Of a stretch of 64,000 bases of DNA, positions 33,960-44,659 are shown piece after piece. Source of the stretch: Tetrastigma voinierianum (lineage: Eukaryota; Streptophyta; Magnoliopsida; Vitales; Vitaceae); contig JAEQBH010006869.1 of assembly GCA_016808115.1 (NCBI GenBank), forward strand, positions 82,991 through 146,990, read 5' to 3'. Position 1 is the first letter of the stretch; each line of letters begins with the position of its first letter. Below the pieces are notes generated by a model. The model was not told the DNA's origin. It did not search any database and saw nothing but the letters and a program-made list of their open reading frames with translations. The position numbers and the translations under genes were made by a program.

Positions 33960-34967
33960 TGAAACTCTTGGACCAATCTTAGTTCATCGAGTTGATGAGA
34001 GCAAGCAAACAAATACGGGAAAAGCATGACAATTTGAGAAAACAAATTATGCAATTTCCATAGAAGATTGATAACAGTATATAAAAAATTGGGAAATGCC
34101 TAAACAACATCAAAAATTATACAAAATAGGAACTTTTGAATTGGAATTATAGAATCAAAATCTCACGAAAATACTCATTGATAGGATTTGAGGCGAGAAA
34201 CTGTGAACCTTACAGACATAGGGATCTAGAACAACTTTAAAAAGAAAGTTCAAAATCACTTTGTATGGGGCTATCCGGGTAACGGCAAACCACTTAACGG
34301 ATTGGGGTTGGAAACGAGCCTGCTGTAATATGTGCAGCGTGATGCAAGACATAACCAATTCAAAGATTCCCTTCTAGGGTTAATATGAAAGCAAGCTCGT
34401 TCTTTGGTGGAATTATTTGCTTGTTATCCAAATCTAGAGGATTAGGCGTATGAATGATAAGAGCATTCATAAAAGCCTTGACTCTAAATATTCAAACTCA
34501 AAACATGATATGGACCACTAGATCGGGGAATATACTTATAATTATACGAGAGTATATAAAGTAATAACTTCGATGGTGTCGAGTACTGTCTTTGTAAGAT
34601 CAGCATTAATTTGCGAGCAAATGAAAAGAACTCAACAGTCATAATTCCAAAACCAATTCCTTGGGAATGTTTAACACAATCTAAGGAATGGAACTTCAAA
34701 CAACTCTTAGCCCCAAAACCTATTGAACAACCAAAACTTCTATCCATAATAGAAGATGAACAAGGAAATGTTCAAATAAATTTTGAACCAAGAAAAGAGA
34801 ATTTAACAAGATCATATTCTGCAAGATCTTCTAATTCCTTTTTAGAAATTAGAACTCCTTCCAGAAAATCAAATGTCCAGTCAAACTTAAATCTAGAAGA
34901 AGTAGACTATTTCTCGATTCAATTTAAGGTATCTGGCCGAACCAAATATTCAAAATTGCAGAAATAG
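33960..34967 (+). pseudogene. Endogenous caulimovirid fragment 2: movement protein
   Basis: In different frames the sequence shows the conserved core of a 30K-superfamily movement protein at about 34,255-34,440. Words there resemble VTAKPLN, the DARHNQFKDSLLG segment and the CYPNL segment. These proteins form tubules through plasmodesmata for cell-to-cell spread. The C-terminal part is an open frame at 34,611-34,967, with PKPIPWECLTQSKEW and a serine-rich RSYSARSSNSF stretch typical of caulimovirid movement protein tails. Several frameshifts and stops occur before 34,600. The true start is not identifiable. Confidence 0.78.
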
Positions 34968-34984
34968 GTACGACATTTTCTCAA

Positions 34985-35257
34985 ATGGTGTCACCAAATG
35001 ATGAGCCTGCTCAGCTCATGATGATGACAGCAGAGAGTGTGTTTGAAATAGACAAAGAATACTTAAGAAATGAAGCAAAGTCTCGAGAACATATAGAAAA
35101 AAGCAAATGGTTTTTCTCAAAATTAACAAAAGAACAAAGAGAAAAATTTAGAAATCAATGGTATCAAACTATGGAAACAATGGAAATGAATAGTCCAATG
35201 TTTACATATTTTGATATTTATGCTGCAAATAATCAAATTAAATATCCTTTTGCATAA
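34985..35257 (+). CDS. Endogenous caulimovirid fragment 2: small ORF between movement and coat genes
   Basis: A 90-codon ORF starts 17 bases after the movement-protein stop. It is charged and probably helical (EYLRNEAKSREHIEKSKWFF, then KLTKEQREKFRNQW) and ends in a YAANNQIKYPF segment. In caulimovirids with separate genes, a small virion-associated or accessory protein occupies this place; in others the same stretch is an internal part of a polyprotein. I cannot tell which applies, because the flanking stops could be decay. It is open throughout. Confidence 0.55.
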   Translation: MVSPNDEPAQLMMMTAESVFEIDKEYLRNEAKSREHIEKSKWFFSKLTKEQREKFRNQWYQTMETMEMNSPMFTYFDIYAANNQIKYPFA

Positions 35258-35263
35258 ATAAAT

Positions 35264-36914
35264 ATGTTCCAAAAGGAATGGAAGTCAAATACTACTTCTA
35301 AAAAGAAGATAGTATCAACTCATCCTCCTTTGGAAGAAATTAAAATCAAAGCTCAAGGTGTAGAAATTATAGCCTCACCTTTCAGACATATAAGTTCAAA
35401 TAAAGATGAAAATAGAGTTACAAAATTAAAAGATATTAAAGGAATCCAACAACAGAATAATTTTACAAATCAAATGTTAGGAACGATTTCCTCTCAATTA
35501 AACAGAATTGAAGGAAAATCTTTTACTAACAATTATAAAGGTGAACATGAAGAAAAAGATAAAAAATCTGAAAATCTTTTTTTTAAACCAATAAAACCCC
35601 TAAAACTAGGAGGAAATAAGACTAATGAAGATTTAATAAAAATTTTGACTCAAAAATTAAATAAAATGGAAGCTAAAGATCCCTCTTCTTCGAAAGATCA
35701 AGTAAAATTTTTAAGTGGGTCAGAAACAGGCACTTCTGTTTCAGAAACACTTATACAAAATTTAGAAGCTTCTAAACAAGAGGAAGAACAAATAAATAAG
35801 TTAAAAACTTGGCATAAAAGATCAAAAAAATTTTACCAAAGACCAACTCCTCCAGATTTACAATTTGAAGAAAAACAAACAAAACAAAACAGTTACAATA
35901 ACTGTGACATCTATTCATGGAATATAGATGGCCTTTCTGAATATGAAATCTTGATTGTCCTTCATCAAATGCAAATGGCGACAAGCGCCTGTTGATTGAA
36001 AATGATATTGATCATAATCTTTGTCGGTTACTCTTGGCCCGGGGTTCAACGGCACGATAAAATTTTGGTGGGAAAACTTTCTCACTGAAAAAGAAAGATT
36101 TTATGTCAGTACTAGCATAAATGAAAATGGAGAACAAGATGTTGTTTGCAAAACTAGTTTATCTTTATGTAAGAAGCATTTTATAGGAGATTCAAATGTT
36201 TCTGAGAAAGAAATACGAGTACACAAAAACTTAAGATGTAGAACACTTAGTGATTTCAAATGGTATCATGATGTGTTCTTAGCAAAACTTATGTCCAGAG
36301 AAGATGCTAGAGCTTCTTTCTGGAAAGAAAAATTCCTTTATGGACTCCCAATGGCTCTTAATGAAAAAGTTCAATAATCCCTTAGGGACAAAAATAATGG
36401 AACAATTCTTTATGAAGATCTTACTTATGGAGATCTCATAAGTGAAGTCAAAAAAGAAGGTCTTAAATTGTGTACCCAACTTAAGCTCCAATATCAAGTT
36501 AAAAAAGACCTAAAAGCTTCTAGGAAAGATTTAGGTTCTTTTTGTGCTCAATATGGCATTTCAATGCCAATTGCACCCTCTCAAACTGTTAAAAAACAAA
36601 AACCTTATAGGGAAATACCTTATAAAAACAAAACATTTAAAAAATTTAAGAAGAATAAACAAAAACAAAATGATCAAAAACAAAAATTTCATAAAAAACA
36701 ACATAAAAAAGAAGTTAGATGTTTCAAGTGTGGTCGAAAATTAAGTATAAGCCCTTTTAAGTGTAAAAACAAAGTAAATGTTTTATCAGATAACGAAGAA
36801 GAATATTATTCTAAGAATAATAGTTTCATCTTCGACAACGATAAATCTCATTGTCTGAGAAAAGAAATAGAAAAAATAAGCTTGTTTATGTCAAGTAAAC
36901 ATGTTAACAACTGA
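35264..36914 (+). pseudogene. Endogenous caulimovirid fragment 2: coat protein with damaged zinc knuckle
   Basis: An ATG 6 bases after the previous stop opens a 243-codon frame (35,264-35,995). It has a Lys/Glu-rich N-terminal region, QLNRIEGKSF, and the FYQRPTPPDL and YSWNIDGLSEYEIL segments. After frameshifts the core continues at 36,021-36,377 (FWWENFLTEKERFY, LRCRTLSDFKWYHDVF, FWKEKFLYGLP) and 36,468-36,914 (KLCTQLKLQ, basic tail). The zinc knuckle begins CFKCG but a frameshift near 36,735 destroys the His/Cys half; the equivalent in fragment 1 is complete. A TAA at about 36,375 also interrupts it. Capsid subunit of a plant pararetrovirus; not functional. Confidence 0.88.
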
Positions 36915-38215
36915 ACAAGAATTGTTAGTAGAAATGATAAATCAAATTGAAGATAAAGAAGCTAAGGCAAAATATATAAGAAAAGTCTTAGAACAACAAA
37001 ATTCAAAACAAAAAACTAAGTCAAATCTATCAAATTCTTATAAAATGAAAGATATATTTCAATACTATAAAAAACAAGAACCTGCTACTCTTCAAGATTT
37101 GCAGGAAGAAATAAAACAAATAAAAACTCAAATAGAGGAAATAAAATCTTTTACACAAAACATAGATTTCAGATTAACAAATCTGGAAAATAAAAAAGAA
37201 GTCTTAACAAGTGAAACAAATGAAGAATTAGAAACATTTGTGCATAGTATGACTATTGTACAAAAACAAAGATGGTATACAAAGATAACTTTAAAAATCA
37301 ATCCTGATTATCAGGCAACTTTCATAGCCTTGATTGATTCAGGAGCTGATTTAAATTGTACTCTGAAGGAAGGATGAGTCGTACTGTATATTTGTAAAAA
37401 CCTCTGAACTTTCAACGACTAGTAATATTTGAAGGTTCAATACAAAAATACCACGAATAATATTTGCAAAAATGGTATTTGTATTAAAACTTAAATTTCT
37501 TGCTAGTCAAAACACATAGCCATCAAGTTGTTTTGAACCTTTCTAACACAACTTTACCCTTTTCAAATAGATAATCAAGGTTTACAAACCAAATATAATA
37601 ATCAAGAAATTCTTTTTGAATTTATTAGAGGAATAGAAGTTAAAGAAATCAATCAGGTTCAAGATTTTATAAATTTACTCCAGCAAAAACAAAAACAAGT
37701 TAAATTTCTTAAAAAAGAAATACAATACAAAAAGACTGAAGAAAATTTAAAATCCAAAACAAGAATTAAAAATATTAAAAAAATGAAGAAAATCTTTGTT
37801 CTTACATCGTCTGTTTGGAATAGAAAACAATATGGTTTTTCATTACCATATGAAAAAGAGAATTTAATGAAAAACAAAATTCCAACAAGGCAAGATTCTA
37901 TTCAAATGAGTCCGAGAACTCATTAAATATTGCGAAAAGAGATATAATGATTTATTGAGAAGCGGGAATTGATAAGGCAAGAGTCATTCCCTACCCCAGA
38001 GGTTGTGCGACTTTTTTGTGTCCGAAAAAGCCTACGAAATTGAAGAGGAACTCAGGTTAGTGATAAATTATAATACTTGAATAAATGCTGATAGTTAGAT
38101 ATCCCGTCTTACAATAAAGGACTTAATTCAAGGATTTATAATGCAACAATACAAAATTGATGTAATGCGGAATTTGTAGCAAGTCGGATTAAGCACGAAG
38201 AACAGATACCAACAA
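36901..38215 (+). pseudogene. Endogenous caulimovirid fragment 2: protease and start of reverse transcriptase
   Basis: A 158-codon frame (36,901-37,377) overlaps the coat ORF end by 14 bases. It begins with a probable coiled coil (KQIKTQIEEIKSFTQNI, FRLTNLENKKEVL) and reaches the retroviral-type aspartic protease motif IDSGADLNC at about 37,336-37,362. Beyond it, in other frames, are a Lys/Gln-rich helical stretch (37,640-37,790) and the N-terminal part of reverse transcriptase at about 37,920-38,150, including an INY-like word near 38,065. Homology stops at about 38,215, where repeat copy 3 begins, so the catalytic centre and RNase H are absent. Stops and frameshifts follow the protease. Confidence 0.8.
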
Positions 38216-38884
38216 ACGTTTACATAAAAAAATGAGTTTAAAATAATAAGAAATAATAATAATATGGTGTTAAAATTAACTCTATTTTCTTCTTTTTATT
38301 TTTTTTACTTTTTCTCTCTAATTTTTTTTCATTTACATTTTCTTTCAATAATATACCAAGTATAGCCTTTTGTTTTTTGTTTTGAAGCATGATTTCTTAT
38401 GCTTAAGCAAATTTGATAACATTAAAATAGGATAACATATATTATTTAATTATAGTTGGAAGAATGTTTTAAATGATTAGTGTTAAGAATTTTAGAAAAA
38501 TTTATATTTATGATACACCTCACTTTGTTTTTATTATTTGAAAATTTAAGGGTTATGTTTGATTATCGGAAAAGTAATAAGAAAAAAAATACTAATTCTT
38601 TTTAGGTTTTGATTGTTTAATGAAGAATCTAAAGAAAAAAATCATAAAATAAAGGCCACTGAAAACTTATATATTATTTAATTTTTATATTGATGAGTTA
38701 AAATGGTAGCAAATAAAAAATAATATATTAAAATTTACCCTTTTTTATTTATATTTTGTTTTTTTATTTTATTTATTTTTATTTTCTTCACTTACAATCC
38801 TCTTAAATTTTTATTTCACGTATAATGTGAAATGAGTAATAAGTCGTCAAACAATAAAAAAAGAGAAGGGAAAGATAAAGAGTC

Positions 38885-39067
38885 GGGGGGAGGGGAGGGG
38901 AGGGGTGGGGAGGGGAGAAGACATTAGGGTATTCATATACAAGGCAGGAGTTACGTAAGACTTAAGGGGGTAAATGCCTCTCCTAAAAATTGAGAAAAAA
39001 AATTATTTTAACTATCATGAACACAAAAATATTTGTATCCCAGATTATATTTGCTGACTTCATCATT

Positions 39068-39098
<31 letters not shown>

Positions 39099-39299
39099 AG
39101 AAGGGAGAGGGGTGGGGGGAGGGAAGACATTGGGGTATTCATACATACAAGGCAGGAGTTACGTAAGCTTAAAGGGAGTAAGTGCCTCTCCTAAAAATTA
39201 GAGAAAAATTATTTTAACTATCATGTTTTCTAAAAATATTTATGTCCCAGATTATATTTGCTGACTTCATCATTGTTTATATATATATAGCATATATAT

Positions 39300-39310
<11 letters not shown>
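38885..39310 (+). repeat. Tandem duplication of about 0.2 kb inside repeat copy 3
   Basis: Two successive copies (about 38,885-39,098 and 39,104-39,310) share a G-rich start, GGGTATTCATA, AAGGCAGGAGTTACGTAAG, TGCCTCTCCTAAAAATT, and end in ATTTGCTGACTTCATCATTGTTTATATA followed by a TA tract. Copy 2 of the unit at 29.4-29.6 kb has this segment only once. Confidence 0.85.
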
Positions 39311-39332
<22 letters not shown>

Positions 39333-39360
39333 CTATATATATATGTATATATATATATAT
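39277..39360. repeat. (TA)n-rich microsatellite
   Basis: Interrupted alternating TA over about 85 bp. A shorter (TA)n of 14 units ends the first copy of the duplicated segment at 39,071-39,098. Confidence 0.92.
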
Positions 39361-39515
39361 TTACTGAGACACACTGCAGGGGTAGTTGGGCATAGGTTGT
39401 TGTAAGACTCAGTAAGAGGGATAATTTAGGGTTATTTTTTATAATCATTTATATTTTTACAAATAACAATTCTTTTTTTAAGAATGTAACCATGAATGTA
39501 AAATAAATTCCTAAC

Positions 39516-39740
39516 TGTTATAAACTTCTGTAGAATAAAATTTAGGAATTTAAGAGAGAATTTGACAGAGAGAAAAGAGAATTTGAAGGAATTATTTTCT
39601 TCGATTTCAATGATATATTTCATAAGGAATTGAGACCTATTTATTGTAATCAATATGGTTACTATTTATAACTATGCATTTACTATCTTCGAGGAATTGT
39701 ATAGTCCAGTTATTAGTGGCTACAATTTAATCCATCCATA
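39516..39740 (-). repeat. 3' LTR of the copia element
   Basis: It is almost collinear with the outer parts of 44,507-46,005 (shared TTTCATAAGGAATTGAGACC and AATCAATATGGTTACTATT). Its inner end is blurred near 39,740. A G-rich tract on the minus strand at about 39,864-39,875 is a possible polypurine tract, although it lies 125 bp inside the LTR edge. Confidence 0.8.
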
Positions 39741-39959
39741 GCCTCATGGACCAAATAGTTATAAAAATATTAGGTTTACCTCGTTAAAAACACTTGCCGA
39801 GTAAAGCGATTGGGAAAACTTGGACGAAAGGAAAAAGAGTTGCAGTACTAATTTTACGATAGAAAGTACTCCCCCTGTGTCAACATCATTTACTTTTCGC
39901 ATTCCAACAGTAAATTAATTTCTTGAACGTTGAAGTCGGTAATGCCTTTGTGAAAAGAT

Positions 39960-41050
39960 GCGCGGATATCCGCCCGATGGTATTTCGGCGGACATCAATT
40001 TCGCCCATTCTTACGGCTTCGTATTGTATAGAAAAATTTTGGTGAAATGTGTTTGGTTCCTATCTCCTTTGATGTAACTTTCGCTTTGATTTGTGCGATA
40101 AATGCGGCATTATCGCAAAATAACTATTGTTGGCTTATTAACTGGCAGAAACACATGATTCAGCGAATATGGTGGATCATCGATCTAGTCTGCATGCGTT
40201 CACGACTTGCTTCGTGAATTGCAATAATTTACGAATGATTTGATGATGCTTAGCCACCATTGTACGCAGCGGATCTCCATGAGATGCGAGTTCCATTGTA
40301 GTTAAAAACATACCCAGGTTGTGATCTAGGCTTTATGCGGATAAAGGCATATCTGCATCTGCGTATCAGAGTAGTTTTCTTTTGACTTATTTGAATAAAA
40401 TAAGCTCCTTATATATCACAGCAATTCGGCGAATAACGTATATGTTGGATATTTCAATGTCTTACGGTTGGAGCGGAGCTGTGCAGCTAATAAATTAACG
40501 AAAAGCAATATCGGTGGTGTGCAATTGGCAGATATAAGTGCACCAATGACACTAAGATATGGTGTAGGGACCAGTAATTCCTCACCTTTTTCACAAGGAC
40601 GAAATGGGTCCTTTTTCACATCAAATGATCTAACAACCATTGGGGAGCTTAATAGATGTGCTTTATCCATATTAAAACGCTTCAAGATCTTCTTAATATA
40701 TGTTGATTGATGAACCAACACTCCATTTGGAAAATGCTCGATCTGCAGGCCGATGCAAAATTTTGTTTAGAATCTTTCATTTCAAATTCTTTAACTTTTT
40801 AAATATTACTGCTTTGTTTTTGTGAAGCTCTTGAGGGGAGTTCAGCAGATTTAAATCATTAACATAGCGACAATAATTGCAAATCCGGTTTTTACATTTC
40901 TTAAACGCATGGACATATAGGGTTATTCACATACCCTTCTTTTAGTAAACATATTCAGCGAGGCGTTGTACCATGCGTGGGATTGTTTTTAATCCATGCA
41001 GATAACATGTCTTAATTGAGAACATCTTCTGAGGTTTTGTACTAGCGCTT
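39960..41050 (-). pseudogene. Copia RNase H and reverse transcriptase C-terminal region
   Basis: Minus-strand reading gives reverse transcriptase words including YCRYVNDLNLLNSPQEL at about 40,820-40,880. The catalytic YVDD is YVND here (codons at 40,855-40,866). Next comes the connection region KKILKRFNMDKAHLLSSPM and SFDVKKDPFRPCEKGEELL (ORF 40,416-40,721), with a frameshifted LANCTRPD-type stretch. RNase H follows, with YADADMP and SHGDPL-like remnants at about 40,240-40,390. Together they would copy element RNA into DNA. Many stops and a lost catalytic Asp make it inactive. Confidence 0.8.
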
Positions 41051-43300
41051 TAGAGTTTAAATCCTCGAGGATTTTCATGTGTATATCCTTGTCTGTGGAT
41101 CCATATAAATATCAGAGTGATAACATCCATGAACAATATCAAGTACCGGATACAGCCCAAACTTATCAATGTGATTGTGTGTCCATAACGGTGAATATGT
41201 TTCCTCGTGATAATGCCGAGGTTTTTGTAAGCAACATATTTCTTATCGTAGCGCCTACGCTATGATATCGTTATTACCGTTCAGCTTTCGTGCAAATACC
41301 CCATTTGTTCCCAACGAGGTTTTTATACTTACAGGGTTGTTGGACTCACGAGGTCAAAAAACATCTCGTTTATCCAGCAAATGTAATTACACTTTGCATT
41401 GCCTCTTTCATTAGGCGATCATTTCTTTGTCTACATTCATTAGTATTTGTGGCTGCGGATCATCATCATTTTGTATGATGTCTAAAAATGCATTGGAAAC
41501 AAACCTATTATTGCGTCGAAAATTATTTTCGATCCCGTTTTCACCCGTGTGCACATAACGTGAGATCTCATTATTTTCCCTTTGTACCTCTTAAATTTGT
41601 TAATTGCATTTTGTCTCTTGAGGATTTGATTTTCAATATTTGACTCTTCATGGTCATTTGCTCCATTTGTTCTCAGCTTTCGAGGAGTTATGTCTGACCC
41701 GATGGGTCTCCCACGTTTGTGTTTTTAGACTCATATGCTTTTTTGTCCTTCGGTGATATCGGCTTGTCTTTGGAACATTTGCGCGGGGATGTGACTGTCG
41801 CTTTAACGTATCACGACAAATGCATCTGGTGGTGTTGATTTGCAAGATTTTGCAAATGAATGATCATTTGAACTTCCGATTTTCACATTGATTGAATAGT
41901 TGTCAGATGGGATAATGTAGATCTGTCCGAGTGATTTAAGTAATAGATCCTTACGGGATCGACTTTTCCCCTAATTGTGGGAACACTGTTTCATTAAAAT
42001 GACAGTCAGCAAATTGTGTTCTAAAAACATCTCCTGTCATGGGTTTCAAATATTTTATGATAGACGGCGAATCAAGACCTACATAAATCTCAATTCTACG
42101 TTGGGGACCCATCTTGGTGCGTTGTGTAGGTGCAATTGGTACATAGGCACACTACAACAAGTCGTAAATGAAATATTTGGTTATTGTGCGAGAAGTCTAG
42201 TTAATGAAGGGAGTACTCATGGTAAGATGTTGGTGCAAAATTCTTATTAGACTCGCGACATGCATAATAGCATGTCCCCGGTGAATGTTGGTAATTTGGT
42301 CTTCATCAGCAATGGTCTAACTATTAATTGGAAGGCGTTTAATTAGGATTACGCTAAACCATTTTGGGTATGAACATGAAGCGACATGTGTTGACATTTA
42401 TCCCGATTGACATACAAATTATTGAAAGTTTGGGATAATAAAGTCGTAGAAGCGTTATCAAGGTAATGGTCTTAGTGGATAGTATGGAAAATGTGCTCTT
42501 AATTTAGTATTTGCGCAAGAGCTAGCAAGAGAGCAACATTAACGTGTGAAAGGACTGCGCATGTGACCATCTAGTGGAGGCATCACATTGGGGCCAAGTA
42601 AAATAGCGAAAAAGGTCCACATGGTGGATGAATAAGTCCACATATATCCTCATGTATTCTTTCTAAAAAAGGCCCGGGTGACTTAGACATGATTTTATTA
42701 ATAGATGGAGTACGACCGATTGTAGCATCTGTGAGCAAGCCTCACGAGAAAGTTCATTTGACAAAAAGAATCTTCACGGTTCTTTAATGGATGATTAACG
42801 TTTGAGTGTTACATGATTCGGCCAGGTATCATTGGTCAGGGATGACCCAGAGTACGTCGATGCCGAAGATTAAAAATCTTTGGGTGGTTGAGACCCGGTT
42901 CCACGACAACATTTGATTCAATAGACTTTTATGGTGGTATGATATTATAACCAGAGGAGAATCTTGAAACTTTTCATGACTTTAAATCTTTTGAGGTAGA
43001 GGTAATATATAAGCATTTTTATTACGCCGTTTCATGGACTGATATGATATCCATTCTGCGGATATCTTTAAAGCTTCGGCAAATTTTTTTTATGGATTTC
43101 TTTAAAAATATGTCGTCATTTATATGAAATACGGTTCCATTTGGTAGTACTATGTTTTTTACTTTCTTAGAACCAGCAATTAAATTTGATGTCTGGAGAT
43201 TTAATGTAACTGCTGGTGTTTGTTGTTATTAAATTGAAGAAATATATTTTTTTCGGTATTGTATGTATGGTTGCATAATCGTAGACATACATCACCTTCA
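41051..43300 (-). pseudogene. Copia integrase and N-terminal reverse transcriptase region
   Basis: Fragments of the expected copia order lie on the minus strand. Reverse transcriptase N-terminal remnants are at 41,050-41,640. The variable linker is at 41,654-41,845 (KRQSHPRANVPKTSRYHRR and a degraded KRGRPIGSK-like word). The integrase core is at about 42,250-43,000, with a GDICGPIHPP-like start near 42,620-42,650 in shifted frame. No frame stays open for more than about 60 codons on the sense strand. Overlapping plus-strand ORFs here are shadows. Confidence 0.6.
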
Positions 43301-43555
43301 ATCATCTTGAAATTCAAGAACACTCATATTTAGAGAAAAATACAAAAATATAAAATTACATTAAAACACCCCAAAATAAATTACATCAAAATAATATACA
43401 CCCTAAAATACATATACTTATTTAACATTGTCATTTAAATCATCCAAATAATCGAAATTTTCACTTGGACCTAGAAGAAAATCATTATCAAAATATGATA
43501 GGTCCATTCCATTACTATCTGTAAATTCATTTTCTATTTCTTTTTCCTTTTTTCC
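43301..43555. other. AT-rich stretch between copia pol and gag remnants
   Basis: It has no recognisable domain, and its composition is more AT-rich than the flanking coding remnants. It could be a decayed gag-protease junction. Confidence 0.3.
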
Positions 43556-44460
43556 TTTGTGAAATTAGCGATACGAGATCAGCTAGATGTTTGGCTAGAT
43601 ACGACGAGTGCGAGACCGGTGTCCCTTCCATACCACATCCCATAACATGTCTTGAGGAGCCTTAGTTTTTCTTTGTACTTTCTCCATTTTTCTTGTCAGC
43701 TCATTATTCCCACTTACGGTGGTGAAAGCGGGAGCTTTTCTTTTCGATAAGAAGAATTGTTATATTGTCGAGAATTCGCGCCGGCCCCGACCACGACCAC
43801 GTCCTTTTCCACGCTCATAATTTTGGGATGATATTGCATTCGCAGGAATGCTTCGAGATCCGATGGGGCCGGGGCGGTGATTTTCATTAGTAACTTCGTT
43901 ATTTTGTTCATTCGCAGAAACGTATTGGTGAGAATATTACGTAAATCTACGGCTCTTGATGATGGCACAGCTGCGAGAGCACGTCGGCGTGAACGTTGTA
44001 ACGTTTTTCCCGGCATGTCTTCTTTACGTGATATTTTGCCATGAAACCCCGACTAGAGCTTATTTTAAATAACGGAGTTATATTCGCTAGCGATTTAAAG
44101 TCTCCAATTTTGCATCCGGTCATAAGCGACTTTTGGTAAATCACCGATCTTTTGGTGAGGTCAAAAATCTCTTCTTTCAATGATCCGCTAAATAGAAGGA
44201 TCTTTTACGGTTAAATACTCAATTTTAAGATCCTCATGGAGATGGTGTCGAAGGAAAATTAGTGCTTTTGCACGGTCTTGCAGGGACCTTTGATTTCCTT
44301 CTTTAATGGTTTCTCCAAGATTTCCAACCTCCAAATTTATCTCAGCATTTAGGATCTAAGATAGATAGTTTTTACCAGAAATGTCAAGTGAAACAAAGCG
44401 AGAGACGAGGTACGACATTTGGTAAAAACTCTATGATAAATTGAAAGAGTTTTTGCACAA
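43556..44460 (-). pseudogene. Copia gag remnant with an Arg/Gly-rich RNA-binding stretch
   Basis: On the minus strand, from about 44,400 downward, come a LDISGKNYLSW-like N-terminal motif, the conserved DRAKALIFLRHHLHEDLK stretch (about 44,230-44,285) and EYLTVKD, then a basic GKGRGRGRGRR stretch at about 43,775-43,815. These are the structural gag protein and its nucleic-acid-binding tail in this copia lineage. Frameshifts break it. The two longest open frames are 43,947-44,180 and 43,714-44,016. Confidence 0.75.
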
Positions 44461-44489
44461 AATAAAATAATGTTACCTTTTCTAGAGCA

Positions 44490-44506
44490 GATTCGTGCTG
44501 ATAACG
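44490..44506 (-). other. Primer-binding site of the copia element
   Basis: Directly after the minus-strand LTR end (GTTTATAACA) is CGTTATCAGCACGAAT, a primer-site form seen in many plant copia elements. It confirms that the LTR on this side is the 5' LTR. Confidence 0.7.
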
Positions 44507-44659
44507 TGTTATAAACTTCTGCAGAATAAGAGTTAGAATTTAAGAGAGAGAATTTCAGACAAAGAAAAGAGAGAGATTTCAGAGAATTATTTTCTTCTGA
44601 TTTCCAATGATATATTTCATAAGGAATTGAGACCTATTTATAGTAATCAATATGGTTAC

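Larger units (their letters stand above)
38228..39515 (+). repeat. Copy 3 of the AT-rich 1.6-kb repeat unit (left part, split by the copia element)
   Basis: It starts AAAAAATGAGTTTAAAATAATAAG and proceeds through ACATTTTCTTTCAATAATAT, GATACACCTCACTTTG, AGAGAAGGGAAAGATAAAGAGTC and ATAATTTAGGGTTATTTTTTATAATC to AATGTAAAATAAATTCCTAAC at the insertion point. It continues at 46,011 with CACATTCCTCGAG. The next unit starts at 46,337 with the same AAAAATGAGTTTAAAATAATAAG, so the rejoined unit is about 1.61 kb long. Confidence 0.85.

Noticed and set aside
38228..39515. Repeat copy 3 as an LTR of the viral-like element
   Set aside because: It lacks TG...CA ends and a primer site beside it, and the unit continues past any LTR-like border into the next head-to-tail copy.
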